DNA of 64,000 bases from an uncultured Veillonellaceae bacterium (GCA_947254705.1 CAMYCX010000001.1:3364-67363); one strand, 5' to 3'. Positions 36,837 through 45,759 are shown, counted from the stretch's first letter. Numbers and translations are program-made. Notes: a model not told the origin generated them from the letters alone.

Positions 36837-36860
36837 AGAACTTGGCCTCGGCCAAGTTCT
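36837..36860 (+). promoter_or_regulatory. Hairpin between rpmH and rnpA
   Basis: Perfect 11-bp stem AGAACTTGGCC / GGCCAAGTTCT with a two-base loop and no T-run. It may be an RNase processing site or stabilise the rpmH message, which needs far more copies than rnpA. Confidence 0.55.
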
Positions 36861-36880
36861 TATTGTCTAAGGTGAAAAGT

Positions 36881-37228
36881 ATGAATGATCTCAAAAAAGA
36901 GTATCGCATACGCGAAAATCGTGAGTTTCGGTATGTGTATCGCCGCGGCAAAGTATGTGTGTCGTCGCGGGCGGTGCTGTATGTCCTGCCGCAAGCGGGC
37001 CAATCGACACGTATCGGTTTTGTCACCGGCAAAAAAATCGGTTCGGCAGTCAAACGTAATCGAGCCCGTCGCTTGATGCGCGAGGTATACCGTTTGCATC
37101 GCCACCGATTGCAACAGGGGTATTTGTTGGTATTGGTCGGTCGCAGTCCGTTGACGCGGTCGACGTATGCCGAAGCGGAAAAAGATATTGTCGGCTTGTG
37201 GAAACGAGCCCGCGTGATAAAGCGATGA
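36881..37228 (+). CDS. rnpA: Ribonuclease P protein component
   Basis: 115-residue basic protein that helps the RNase P RNA trim the 5' ends of tRNAs. The RNR-type signature [14 protein letters not shown] is intact, and the N-terminal [13 protein letters not shown] is typical. ATG 36881 follows AAGGTG; an extension upstream would run through the rpmH-rnpA hairpin. The stop overlaps the yidD start (ATGA). Confidence 0.95.
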   Translation: MNDLKKEYRIRENREFRYVYRRGKVCVSSRAVLYVLPQAGQSTRIGFVTGKKIGSAVKRNRARRLMREVYRLHRHRLQQGYLLVLVGRSPLTRSTYAEAEKDIVGLWKRARVIKR

Positions 37229-37455
37229 AAAAAATATTGCTGGCGTGTATTCAGGGGTATCGTCACTATCTGTCCCCGCTCAAACCGCCGTGTTGTCGGT
37301 TTGTACCGACGTGCAGCGAATATGCGCTGGTGGCGATTGAGCGGTTCGGCGTCGTATACGGCATGTGGCTGACGATACGGCGCATTGCCAAGTGTCATCC
37401 CTTTCATCGTGGCGGATATGATCCTGTTCCGCCCCGTTCACAAACGCGGAGTTGA
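37225..37455 (+). CDS. yidD: Membrane protein insertion efficiency factor YidD
   Basis: 76-residue protein with an amphipathic N-terminal helix and the conserved [19 protein letters not shown] and [17 protein letters not shown] blocks, including three family cysteines. It assists YidC at the membrane. ATG 37225 overlaps the rnpA stop. yidC begins 12 bases after it. Confidence 0.95.
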   Translation: MKKILLACIQGYRHYLSPLKPPCCRFVPTCSEYALVAIERFGVVYGMWLTIRRIAKCHPFHRGGYDPVPPRSQTRS

Positions 37456-37466
37456 GGAGGAGTGCA

Positions 37467-38147
37467 GTGAGTATTTTTAGCGATGCGATTGATTTTTTAG
37501 CGTCGATTATGCAGGTATTTCTGTCTTTTTGTTATGATTTTACTGTCCAGATAGGGTACCCCAGTTACGGTATCGCAATTATTTTAATGACGGTACTGAT
37601 CAAAGTGGCATTGTTGCCGCTGGCAATCAAACAAATTCGCTCCATGAAGGGGATGCAGGAATTGCAGCCTCGGATTCAGGAGTTACAGAAAAAATATAAA
37701 GGCGACCCGCAGCGTATGCAGCAGGAAATGGCGAAGATGTACAAGGAGTTGGGGGTCAATCCGTTATCGGGTTGTCTGCCGATGTTGATTCAGATGCCGT
37801 TTCTGATTTCCATTTTTTATGCGTTGCGTGAGTACAGCTATGATCCGGATCATATGAGTTTCTTGTGGTTGCCGAGTCTCGGCGCGACCGATCCGATGTA
37901 TATTTTGCCGGTTCTGTCGGCATTATCGACCTTTATTATGCAAAAGCAGACTATGTCGACCGGTACTGCGACCGGTGCAGCGGCACAGCAGCAGAAAGTC
38001 ATGCTCGTATTTATGCCCTTGTTTATCGGTTATATCAGCTTGCAATTTCCCAGCGGGCTGGTGATCTATTGGGTAGTATCCAATTTGTTCCAAATGATTC
38101 AACAGTTTATTATGTTTCGTGCGGAGCCGAAAGGAGTCAAGTCATGA
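37467..38147 (+). CDS. yidC: Membrane protein insertase YidC (short, Oxa1-like)
   Basis: 226-residue insertase for small membrane proteins. It has the five-helix Oxa1 core only, without the large periplasmic domain of proteobacterial YidC. IILMTVLIKVALLPLAIKQIRSMKGMQ holds the conserved hydrophilic-groove arginine region, followed by QELQPRIQELQKKYKGDPQRMQQEM and NPLSGCLPMLIQMPFL. No signal lipobox is present. GTG 37467 follows AGGAGG at six bases. The stop overlaps jag. Confidence 0.95.
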   Translation: MSIFSDAIDFLASIMQVFLSFCYDFTVQIGYPSYGIAIILMTVLIKVALLPLAIKQIRSMKGMQELQPRIQELQKKYKGDPQRMQQEMAKMYKELGVNPLSGCLPMLIQMPFLISIFYALREYSYDPDHMSFLWLPSLGATDPMYILPVLSALSTFIMQKQTMSTGTATGAAAQQQKVMLVFMPLFIGYISLQFPSGLVIYWVVSNLFQMIQQFIMFRAEPKGVKS

Positions 38148-39040
38148 GAGAGTGTTTGGAAGTTACGGGAAAAACCGTTGAAGAGGCGGTAAATCAGGCG
38201 CTTACTACATGGGGAGTTGCTCGTGAAGAGGTAGAAATTATCGTTATGGAAGAACCCAGCAAAGGTTTTTTGGGATTCGGCGCGCGAGATGCAATGGTGA
38301 AGGTGTTCCGTAAAGAGGAAGATGCTTCCGGAGAGACGGCAACCGCTAAACCGGTCGAAGAAGTATCACCGGGAGTGGCCATATTCAATGATGTTCCCGC
38401 ACAACCCGAGTCGGCATCGCCGGAAGTGGTCAGCTTGACGGAAACAAAGCCCTTGTCTTTGGATCATACGGAATCCGTAACGTCGGCAAAACAGGTAACG
38501 AAGGAACCGTCATCCGTACAGACGGATGAATCCGTCGCGACAAATCGTCGTCGCTCCGGGCGGGACGCTTTCGTTTCCGAAGAAGAACAAGAAGAAGCGG
38601 CTCGTCGAGGAAAAGAATTTTTACAGCAAGTCACCGATGCGATGGGTCTGTCGGTGATGATTGAAAAGATGGTTTCGCCCGATATGATCCGTTTGCATTT
38701 GCACGGAGAGGATCTCGGCTTGTTGATCGGTAAACGGGGTACGACACTGGATGCGTTGCAATACCTGACCAATTTGGCGGCCAATGTCGATGTACGGGGA
38801 CGATATTTTATCATGCTGGATGTGGAAAATTATCGTTCGCGGCGGGAGGAAACGCTTGTTGCGTTGGCCCGTCGGATGGCGGCAAAGGTGAAAAAAAATC
38901 GCCGTAAAGTCGTATTGGAACCGATGAATGCCTATGAGCGCAAAATTATTCACACCGCCCTGCAGGATGATCCGCAGGTATATACACTAAGCGAGGGAGA
39001 GTATCAGGATCGTCATTTGGTGATTCATTATCAAGAATAA
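38144..39040 (+). CDS. jag: RNA-binding protein Jag/KhpB
   Basis: 298-residue protein with three parts. The N-terminal Jag domain covers residues about 1-55 (KGFLGFGARDAMVKV). A Ser/Thr/Glu-rich linker of more than 90 residues follows, then a KH domain (LIGKRGTTLDALQYLTN) and an R3H domain (RREETLVALARRMAAKV, LEPMNAYERKIIH). Jag/KhpB binds RNA, often with KhpA, and affects cell elongation and division in Gram-positives. ATG 38144 overlaps the yidC stop; a longer reading frame inside yidC is an artefact. Terminator directly downstream. Confidence 0.93.
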   Translation: MRECLEVTGKTVEEAVNQALTTWGVAREEVEIIVMEEPSKGFLGFGARDAMVKVFRKEEDASGETATAKPVEEVSPGVAIFNDVPAQPESASPEVVSLTETKPLSLDHTESVTSAKQVTKEPSSVQTDESVATNRRRSGRDAFVSEEEQEEAARRGKEFLQQVTDAMGLSVMIEKMVSPDMIRLHLHGEDLGLLIGKRGTTLDALQYLTNLAANVDVRGRYFIMLDVENYRSRREETLVALARRMAAKVKKNRRKVVLEPMNAYERKIIHTALQDDPQVYTLSEGEYQDRHLVIHYQE

Positions 39041-39042
39041 TC

Positions 39043-39069
39043 GACCGGGGCAACCCGGTCTTATTTTTT
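39043..39069 (+). terminator. Terminator between jag and mnmE
   Basis: GACCGGG (39043-39049), GCAA loop and CCCGGTC (39054-39060), then a T-run TTATTTTTT. It ends only 14 bases before the mnmE start, so it also overlaps the mnmE leader. Confidence 0.8.
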
Positions 39070-39082
39070 AGAGAGGACTGTC

Positions 39083-40459
39083 ATGTATAAAGAGGATACG
39101 ATTGCAGCCTTAGCCACGCCTGTCGGACAAGGCGGTATCGGTATTATCCGTATCAGCGGAAAAGAGGCGTTGTCGGTAGCCGCTCGTGTGTTTCGTCCGC
39201 ATCGGGGCGAGGTAGACAAGTTGCGCGGGTATCAAGCGGCATACGGACATATCATGGAAGACGGAAATATCATTGATGAAGCGATTTTACTGGTGATGCG
39301 GGCCCCAAAATCCTATACGGGAGAAGATGTGGCCGAATTACAGCTTCATGGCGGTATGTTGGCGGTGGAAGCGGCCTTGACGGCGGTGCTGCGTGCCGGT
39401 GCCCGAGCGGCGGAGCGCGGTGAGTTTACGGAGCGGGCCTTTTTAAACGGGCGGTTGGATTTGGCGCAGGCCGAGGCGGTACAGGATATTATCACGGCTC
39501 GCAGTACGACCGCGTTGGGCGTTGCCGTCGGACAGTTGGGCGGACGTCTTTCTCAATGGGTTCGCAATACCGCGGACGATCTGGCCGGACTGATCGCCGC
39601 CTTGGAAGTGACACTGGATTATCCCGATGAAGATATTACGGAAGTCGATCGGGCGGAAGGAATCGCTCGTATCGATGCCGTTGCGGCGGAGTTGGCGGCG
39701 ATTATTGCCAAATCCCGTGCGGGCAAGGTCTGGCGAGAAGGTGTTAAAACGGTCATCAGCGGACTTCCGAATGCAGGTAAGTCGAGCTTGTTGAATTATT
39801 TATTGGCGGAAGAGCGTGCCATTGTGACCGATATTCCGGGAACGACACGGGATACGATCAGTGCATATGCGACATTGGCGGGAATTCCGTTGGAACTCGT
39901 CGATACGGCGGGGATTCGTGAGAGTGAAGACGAGGTGGAACGGATCGGTGTCCGTCGGGCGCAAGCGGCACAGGAAGAGGCGGATGTGGTTTTCGCCGTA
40001 GTGGACGGTTCACAGCCGTTGACTGCGGATACTCATGCATGGTTGGCGTCATTGCGGGGACGACCGGTTATTGTATTGCTCAACAAATCTGATATTGCAC
40101 GTCTTGTTACGGCGGATGATGTGCGTCGAATCCTTGGCGAAGTTCCGATTCATACGGTCTCCGTTCTCAAAGAAGAAGGAACGGAAGCCATTGGTGAGAC
40201 GTTGCGTCAATTGGTGGCGACAGAACAAATCCGAGCCGGTGAAGATGTAGTATTGACCAATGCTCGTCAGCAACAATGGGCGGAGACGGCGGCGGCATCT
40301 CTGCAATCGGCACGGACCGCATTTACACAAGGATTGACGGTCGATTGCGTGACGGAAGATTTGCGGGCGGCATGGGATGCGCTCGGTGCTATTATCGGTC
40401 GTCGGTTGGAAGAAGATATTGTCAGTGAGATATTCCGTCGCTTTTGTGTCGGAAAGTAG
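39083..40459 (+). CDS. mnmE: tRNA modification GTPase MnmE
   Basis: 458-residue enzyme which, with MnmG, makes cmnm5-U34 in tRNAs for codons ending in A or G. Domain order: N-terminal formyl-THF-binding part (GQGGIGIIRISG, QLHGG); central helical domain; inserted G domain with Walker A GLPNAGKSS and DTAGIRE; and the C-terminal CxGK motif FCVGK, whose Cys is catalytic. RBS AGAGG. The terminator directly upstream suggests own expression or attenuated read-through. mnmG follows after 15 bases. Confidence 0.97.
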   Translation: MYKEDTIAALATPVGQGGIGIIRISGKEALSVAARVFRPHRGEVDKLRGYQAAYGHIMEDGNIIDEAILLVMRAPKSYTGEDVAELQLHGGMLAVEAALTAVLRAGARAAERGEFTERAFLNGRLDLAQAEAVQDIITARSTTALGVAVGQLGGRLSQWVRNTADDLAGLIAALEVTLDYPDEDITEVDRAEGIARIDAVAAELAAIIAKSRAGKVWREGVKTVISGLPNAGKSSLLNYLLAEERAIVTDIPGTTRDTISAYATLAGIPLELVDTAGIRESEDEVERIGVRRAQAAQEEADVVFAVVDGSQPLTADTHAWLASLRGRPVIVLLNKSDIARLVTADDVRRILGEVPIHTVSVLKEEGTEAIGETLRQLVATEQIRAGEDVVLTNARQQQWAETAAASLQSARTAFTQGLTVDCVTEDLRAAWDALGAIIGRRLEEDIVSEIFRRFCVGK

Positions 40460-40474
40460 AAAGGAAGACCGAAC

Positions 40475-42349
40475 GTGCAAGCGATTGCTACATATGATGT
40501 GATTGTGATCGGGGCAGGACATGCCGGCTGTGAAGCGGCGTTGGCGGCGGCCCGTTTGGGGGCACGCACGTTGGTGGCCACCATCAGTTTGGAAAATATT
40601 GCGATGATGCCGTGTAATCCGGCTATCGGCGGCCCGGGGAAAAGTCATTTGGTGCGTGAGATTGACGCCTTGGGCGGAGAAATGGGGATTGTGGCGGACG
40701 AAACAGCCATTCAGATGCGTATGCTGAACCGGGGCAAAGGTCCGGCAGTACACTCGCTGCGGGCGCAATCGGATAAGAATGCATATCATCGGCGCATGAA
40801 GTCTATTTTGGAAACGCAGGACAACATCTCGATCAAGCAGCTGATGGTGACGGAGTTGCTCGTGGAAGACGGACGGGTTCGCGGCATTCGTACCGAGTTG
40901 GGAGAAACGTATGAGGCGCGTGCGGTCATTTTGGCGACAGGAACGTATTTGTCGAGTGAAATTCTGATTGGTGACATAAAGTACTACGGAGGACCGAACG
41001 GGTATCGGCCGAGCATGCAGTTGGGAGACTCTCTGCGTGCGGCGGGGATTCGCTTGCAGCGTTTCAAAACCGGCACCCCGACACGGGTCGATCGCCGTAC
41101 GTTGCATCTGGATGCGATGACGGTACAGGAAGGAGATCCCGACTTTCATACCTTTTCCTTTTTATCGTCGCGGGAGAATCGTAATGCCGCCTGTTGTTGG
41201 TTGACGTATACCAATGAAGCGACACACGAAATCATTCGTCAAAATTTACATTTAGCACCGCTATATGCCGGGAAAGTAACGGGAGTCGGTGCGCGGTATT
41301 GCCCTTCGATTGAAGATAAAGTGGTTCGCTTTGCCGACAAGGAGCGACACCAGCTCTTTGTAGAGCCGGAAGGTTTGGATACTACGGAAATGTATGTCCA
41401 AGGGATGTCGACATCGTTGCCCGTGTCCGTGCAGTATGCTTTTTTGCGGACGATCTCCGGATTGGAAGATGTCGAAATTATGCGGCCGGCCTATGCGATC
41501 GAGTATGATTGCCTGGATCCGCTGCAGCTGACGGCGGGGTTGATGCATAAAACGCTCACCGGTTTGTTTTCCGCGGGTCAAGCCAACGGTACATCGGGTT
41601 ATGAGGAGGCGGCCGCACAAGGGTTGATCGCGGGCATCAATGCCGCCCGCTGGCTGGCGGGGCAAGCGCCGTTTACTTTGACGCGCTCGGAATCATATAT
41701 CGGTACGTTAATAGACGATTTGGTAACCAAGGGAACATCGGAACCGTATCGTATGATGACCAGCCGCAGCGAATATCGGCTCTTGCTTCGGCAGGATAAT
41801 GCGGATTTACGCTTGACACCGAAAGGACGGGAAATCGGACTGGTATCAGATGAGCGGTGGGAGCGGTATCTGGAAAAACGTCAGGCGATCGATGACGGTC
41901 GGCGGGGTTTGGAAGAAACCGTACTGACCCCGACCGAGGAAACCAATCGGCGGTTGTGTGAGTGGAAGACCGCTCCGCTCAAGACGGGCACCACAGCGGC
42001 ACAATTGCTGCGACGGCCGGAGATCAATTATACGATGCTTTGCGACTGGTTGGGCTGGGACGAACCCTCCGTTGATGTACGGGAAGAACTGGAAGTCAGC
42101 GTTAAGTATGAAGGATATATTCGCAAACAGGCGGATCGCATTGCCCGACAGCAACGAATGGAAACGACGGTTTTGCCGGATATTAACTATGCCGAGCTGA
42201 AAGGAATTTCACTTGAGGCCCGTCAAAAGCTAGCGGAGCGACGTCCGGAAACGCTCGGACAGGCATCACGGATTTCGGGGGTTTCGCCCGCGGATATTTC
42301 CGTGCTGATGATTTATTTGGAACAGCGGAGGCAACGTGATGATCAATAG
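40475..42349 (+). CDS. mnmG: tRNA uridine-5-carboxymethylaminomethyl enzyme MnmG
   Basis: 624-residue FAD protein, partner of MnmE. The FAD-binding start DVIVIGAGHAGCEAALAAARLG is present, then NPAIGGPGKSHLVREID and the Cys-containing CPSIEDKVVRF. The C-terminal MnmE-binding domain has TSRSEYRLLLRQDNADLRL. GTG 40475 follows GGAAG at nine bases. Its end overlaps rsmG by 11 bases. Confidence 0.97.
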   Translation: MQAIATYDVIVIGAGHAGCEAALAAARLGARTLVATISLENIAMMPCNPAIGGPGKSHLVREIDALGGEMGIVADETAIQMRMLNRGKGPAVHSLRAQSDKNAYHRRMKSILETQDNISIKQLMVTELLVEDGRVRGIRTELGETYEARAVILATGTYLSSEILIGDIKYYGGPNGYRPSMQLGDSLRAAGIRLQRFKTGTPTRVDRRTLHLDAMTVQEGDPDFHTFSFLSSRENRNAACCWLTYTNEATHEIIRQNLHLAPLYAGKVTGVGARYCPSIEDKVVRFADKERHQLFVEPEGLDTTEMYVQGMSTSLPVSVQYAFLRTISGLEDVEIMRPAYAIEYDCLDPLQLTAGLMHKTLTGLFSAGQANGTSGYEEAAAQGLIAGINAARWLAGQAPFTLTRSESYIGTLIDDLVTKGTSEPYRMMTSRSEYRLLLRQDNADLRLTPKGREIGLVSDERWERYLEKRQAIDDGRRGLEETVLTPTEETNRRLCEWKTAPLKTGTTAAQLLRRPEINYTMLCDWLGWDEPSVDVREELEVSVKYEGYIRKQADRIARQQRMETTVLPDINYAELKGISLEARQKLAERRPETLGQASRISGVSPADISVLMIYLEQRRQRDDQ

Positions 42350-43070
42350 TACGGAATTGTCGGCAGCGGCAATTGTCGAGGCACTGGCGGCGGCGGATAT
42401 TACGGTGACGGCCCGACAGGCGGAGCAATTAAGCCGATTTTATACGGCGGTTACGGAAAAAAATCAGGTGATGAACCTCACGGCCATTACCGCGCCGGAT
42501 GAATTTTTGCGCAAGCATTATCTGGACTCGCTGTGGGGAGACGAGTCGGCGCAGTGGAATCAAATTAATGCCGCACTGGATCTCGGAACGGGCGCCGGAT
42601 TTCCCGGAATTCCGCTCGCTATCATGCACCCCGATACCTGTTGGACCTTACTTGACGCAACAGCGAAAAAATTGCGCTTTTTGGAAGAAACGGCAATGAT
42701 GCTGGGGTTGAAGAATGTCAGTGTGCTGCACGGGCGTGCGGAAGAAGTCGGGCAAAATGTACAGTATCGGGAGCGATTTGATCGCGTGACCTCGCGTGCG
42801 GTGGCCTCGCTGTCCGTATTGGCGGAATGGACGCTGCCCTTGGTCAAGGTCGGCGGTTCGTTTTGGGCTTACAAGGGACCGAAAGCGGAAGAGGAAATTC
42901 GTGCGGCATCACAGGCGATAGAAATATTGGGAGGCACAGTAACGGATATTGATACCTCGACTTTGCCGGGCAGTACGGAAATGCGTACCGTCATTCGCGT
43001 GACCAAAGTATCGCCGACACCGTCTGCCTATCCCCGCCCGTATGCAAAAACGAAGAAACGTCCGTTATAG
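42339..43070 (+). CDS. rsmG: 16S rRNA (guanine527-N7)-methyltransferase RsmG
   Basis: 243-residue SAM-dependent methyltransferase that modifies G527 of 16S rRNA, a site whose loss gives streptomycin resistance. LDLGTGAGFPGIPLAI is the SAM-binding motif; NLTAI-type N-terminal KNQVMNLTAITAPDEFLRKHYLDS and RFDRVTSRAVASL are typical. ATG 42339 lies seven bases after GGAGG, overlapping mnmG; a GTG at 42336 is possible. The C terminus is basic. ppk2 follows after 13 bases. Confidence 0.96.
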   Translation: MINSTELSAAAIVEALAAADITVTARQAEQLSRFYTAVTEKNQVMNLTAITAPDEFLRKHYLDSLWGDESAQWNQINAALDLGTGAGFPGIPLAIMHPDTCWTLLDATAKKLRFLEETAMMLGLKNVSVLHGRAEEVGQNVQYRERFDRVTSRAVASLSVLAEWTLPLVKVGGSFWAYKGPKAEEEIRAASQAIEILGGTVTDIDTSTLPGSTEMRTVIRVTKVSPTPSAYPRPYAKTKKRPL

Positions 43071-43083
43071 AAAGGGTGATGGT

Positions 43084-43974
43084 ATGAACACGGAAGAATA
43101 TCGGATCAGAAAGTCAAAGAAAGTAAAATTGGATGATTATCCGACCTGCCCGCCTTCACAAGCAAGTAAAAAAGAATATATCGGAGACACATTTACCCAA
43201 CGCCTGCAAGAATTGTCGCAATGGCAAGAACGGTTGTATGCGGAGAACAAGTACGGCCTGGTGATTGTTTTGCAAGCGCGAGATGCGGCCGGCAAGGACA
43301 GTCTCATCAAGAAGGTGTTTGCTCATCTGAACATACAGGGGGTGCATGTCGCCAACTTCAAGCAACCGACGACGGAAGAAACGGATCACGATTATTTGTG
43401 GCGGATCAACAAAGCGCTGCCCGCACGTGGCGAAATCGCCGTTTTTAACCGTTCGCACTATGAAGATGTACTGGTGACCCGCGTTCATGATTTGTTGGAG
43501 AAAAACAATTTCCCGGGCGATCTGATCGAGTCGGATATTTGGCAGGATCGGTATCGGCAAATCAATGATTGGGAACGGTATTTGACGGAAAACGGCATTT
43601 TCGTACTTAAGTTTTTCCTTCATGTTTCACGTGAAACACAGGCGGAGCGATTGATTGAACGCATTCGTCGACCGGAGAAAAACTGGAAGTTTTCATATGC
43701 GGACATCAGTGAACGAAGGCTGTGGGACGAATATAGTGATATATACGGCGACATGCTTGCTGCCACATCGACCAAAGAAGCACCGTGGTATGTGATCCCC
43801 GCTGATAAAAAATGGTACACCCGCTACTTGGTGCTCGATATCGTGACGGCGTTCATGCGACGATTGTCTCCGGAATACCCGCATCCGGTCGGGAAGGAAA
43901 AAGAAGAGTTGACGCGCTGGAAACGGTATTTGGCGGAAGAAAAAGATATTAATTTGGCAGATTTGTGGATGTGA
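43084..43974 (+). CDS. ppk2: Polyphosphate kinase 2 family protein
   Basis: 296-residue PPK2-type kinase, which uses polyphosphate to phosphorylate nucleotides (NDP or NMP) or runs the reverse. The Walker A-like LQARDAAGKDSLIKKVFAHL and Walker B-like FNRSHYEDVLVTRVH are diagnostic, and the lid region FPGDLIESDIWQDRYRQIND follows. Whether it is class I, II or III cannot be settled by eye. ATG 43084 is preceded by GAAAGGG. It lies between rsmG and parA, where Firmicutes often carry noc. The codons for His180-Thr185 (HVSRET) contain a perfect parS site (43623-43638). A 40-bp palindromic terminator follows. Confidence 0.9.
   Translation: MNTEEYRIRKSKKVKLDDYPTCPPSQASKKEYIGDTFTQRLQELSQWQERLYAENKYGLVIVLQARDAAGKDSLIKKVFAHLNIQGVHVANFKQPTTEETDHDYLWRINKALPARGEIAVFNRSHYEDVLVTRVHDLLEKNNFPGDLIESDIWQDRYRQINDWERYLTENGIFVLKFFLHVSRETQAERLIERIRRPEKNWKFSYADISERRLWDEYSDIYGDMLAATSTKEAPWYVIPADKKWYTRYLVLDIVTAFMRRLSPEYPHPVGKEKEELTRWKRYLAEEKDINLADLWM
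43623..43638. promoter_or_regulatory. parS: parS site 1, inside the ppk2 coding sequence
   Basis: Perfect 16-bp palindrome TGTTTCACGTGAAACA, identical to the ParB-binding parS consensus. It is in frame within ppk2 and encodes part of HVSRET. Confidence 0.95.
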
Positions 43975-43988
43975 TTCACACGGACGAA

Positions 43989-44028
43989 AAAAGACGCTCC
44001 GACGAGATATCTCGTCGGAGCGTCTTTT
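43989..44028. terminator. Perfect 40-bp palindrome, bidirectional terminator after ppk2
   Basis: The strand reads the same in both directions over 43989-44028, with centre GATATC. The stem GACGCTCCGACGAGA pairs with its complement and is flanked by A and T runs, so it can terminate in both directions. It separates ppk2 from parA. Confidence 0.9.
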
Positions 44029-44039
44029 GTATGTATGTA

Positions 44040-44055
44040 TGTTTCACGTGAAACA
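44040..44055. promoter_or_regulatory. parS: parS site 2, upstream of parA
   Basis: Perfect TGTTTCACGTGAAACA, 82 bases before the parA start. It lies just upstream of the parA promoter (TGG-TATACT, 44102-44110), so ParB may regulate parAB. Confidence 0.95.
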
Positions 44056-44137
44056 TATTCTGCATTTTCGTCGACGTAACCTGTGTCGGTACGGTCGGAT
44101 GTGGTATACTAAAAAGGTATATGAAAGGGGTGTCACT

Positions 44138-44902
44138 GTGGGCAAGCGAATTGCGGTCATGAATCAAAAAGGCGGTGTCGGTAAAACGACCACCGCGGTC
44201 AATTTGGCAGCCTGTCTGGCGGAGTCCGGGAAGCGGGTATTACTGGTGGATGCAGACGCACAGGGAAATGCAACCAGCGGCATCGGCGTGGATAAGGAGC
44301 AGGTGAAAGTTTCCGTTTATGACATTTTGATCAACCAAACGCCGACTCGCAAGGCGATCGTTCCGTCCAAAGTCAAAGGATTGGACGTGATTGCCGCTAC
44401 GATCTCGTTGGCCGGTGCGGAAGTGGAATTGGTTACGATACCGCAACGGGAAGAGCGCATGCGTAGTGCGTTGTTGCAGGTGGCGGATCGGTATGATTAT
44501 ATGCTGATTGACTGCCCGCCGTCGCTCGGACTGATGACGGTGAATGTATTGGTCGCGGCGGACTCGGTGTTGATTCCGATTCAGGCGGAGTACTATGCGC
44601 TGGAGGGCGTGGCGCAATTGCTGTCTACGATTCGGTCGGTCGCACAGGAATGGAATCCGCGCTTGGGTGTGGAAGGCGTCTTGTTGACAATGTATGACGG
44701 ACGAACGAATCTGGCGTTGCAAGTGGCGGATGAAGTAAAAAAGTATTTTCGGGATAAAGTATATCGTACGATGATCCCTCGTAATGTGCGCCTCAGTGAG
44801 GCGCCGAGTTATGGCGAACCGATCATCATGTATGACCCGCGCTCCAAAGGGGCGGAAGTATATCGCCGTTTGGCGCAGGAGGTGATTGCTCGTGAAGCGT
44901 AA
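44138..44902 (+). CDS. parA: Chromosome partitioning ATPase ParA (Soj)
   Basis: 254-residue deviant Walker A ATPase of chromosome segregation. The motif KGGVGKTTTAVNLA occupies residues 11-24; LVDADAQGNATSGIG and MLIDCPPSLG (Walker B) follow. It forms dynamic gradients on the nucleoid that position ParB-parS complexes and may also act on DnaA. GTG 44138 is eight bases after GAAAGGGG; the longer frame would read through parS and the promoter. It overlaps parB by 11 bases. Confidence 0.96.
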   Translation: MGKRIAVMNQKGGVGKTTTAVNLAACLAESGKRVLLVDADAQGNATSGIGVDKEQVKVSVYDILINQTPTRKAIVPSKVKGLDVIAATISLAGAEVELVTIPQREERMRSALLQVADRYDYMLIDCPPSLGLMTVNVLVAADSVLIPIQAEYYALEGVAQLLSTIRSVAQEWNPRLGVEGVLLTMYDGRTNLALQVADEVKKYFRDKVYRTMIPRNVRLSEAPSYGEPIIMYDPRSKGAEVYRRLAQEVIAREA

Positions 44903-45758
44903 AGCGACAGGATTGGGAAAAGGGTTGGGGGCATTATTGCCGGAGCGGACAATATCGTCGGATGCGGTGGAGATGATTGCGCTAGATCGCATCGTGCCGA
45001 ATGCCTATCAACCGCGCCATGAGTTTGCCGAGAGTGCATTACAGGAGTTGGCCGCGTCCATCCGGGAATACGGCGTGGTGCAGCCGCTACTGGTATGCCG
45101 ACATGCCGACGGGTATATGTTGGTGGCCGGTGAACGTCGCTGGCGGGCAGCCCGACTGGCGGGGCTGCAAGAAGTTCCTGTCATGGTTCGTGAATATGAC
45201 GATCCGGAACGGGCGGCGATTGCGTTGATTGAAAATATTCAGCGCGAGGATTTGAATCCGATGGAAGAAGCGCTGGCATATCAACGATTGACGGAAGAAT
45301 TTTCGTTGACACAGGCGGAGATGGCAGCCAAAGTGGGGCGCAGCCGTCCGTATGTGGCAAATATGCTGCGATTATTGCAGCTGTCCGATGATGTCCGCAT
45401 GCGTGTGGCAAGTCGGGAATTGACGCCCGGTCAGGTACGTCCTCTGGTGGGCTTGTCGGCGAAAGAACAGAATGCATGGGCGACTAAAATTGCTCATGAA
45501 AAATGGTCGGCGAGACAAGTGGAAGCGGCGTTGGCACGAAAAAAAGAAAAACCCCGCAACCAAATGGGGAAAAAGCGTGCGGTTAGCCGACCCGTACAGG
45601 CGTATTTGACGGATGCGCAGGAACAGCTCAAACTTCACCTGGGTACGCCGGTACAAATTGATACGAAGGTAAGTAACGGTCGCGTCAGCGGAACGGTCAA
45701 GATTGCATTCGGGGATTTGGATGAATTGGAACGGTTGTTGACATACCTTAAGGAATAA
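44892..45758 (+). CDS. parB: Chromosome partitioning protein ParB (Spo0J)
   Basis: 288-residue CTP-dependent DNA clamp that loads at parS. The N-terminal GLGKGLGALLP interacts with ParA. The CTPase/ParB domain has VPNAYQPRHEFAESALQELA, GYMLVAGERRWRAARLAG and ENIQREDLNPMEEA. The helix-turn-helix SLTQAEMAAKVGRSRPYVANML reads parS, and a short dimer domain ends the protein. GTG 44892 lies nine bases after AGGAGG; TTG 44886 is too close. Three perfect parS sites lie within 2.2 kb. Confidence 0.96.
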   Translation: MKRKATGLGKGLGALLPERTISSDAVEMIALDRIVPNAYQPRHEFAESALQELAASIREYGVVQPLLVCRHADGYMLVAGERRWRAARLAGLQEVPVMVREYDDPERAAIALIENIQREDLNPMEEALAYQRLTEEFSLTQAEMAAKVGRSRPYVANMLRLLQLSDDVRMRVASRELTPGQVRPLVGLSAKEQNAWATKIAHEKWSARQVEAALARKKEKPRNQMGKKRAVSRPVQAYLTDAQEQLKLHLGTPVQIDTKVSNGRVSGTVKIAFGDLDELERLLTYLKE

Positions 45759-45759
45759 T

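Noticed and set aside
37865..38143. Long 5' extension of jag inside yidC
   Set aside because: It overlaps yidC in another frame without a ribosome site. ATG 38144 with ATGA overlap and the Jag N-terminal motif fixes the start.
44027..44137. N-terminal extension of ParA (MYVCMFHVKH...)
   Set aside because: It would be translated through parS 2 and the promoter. GTG 44138 has the ribosome site and gives the normal ParA N terminus.
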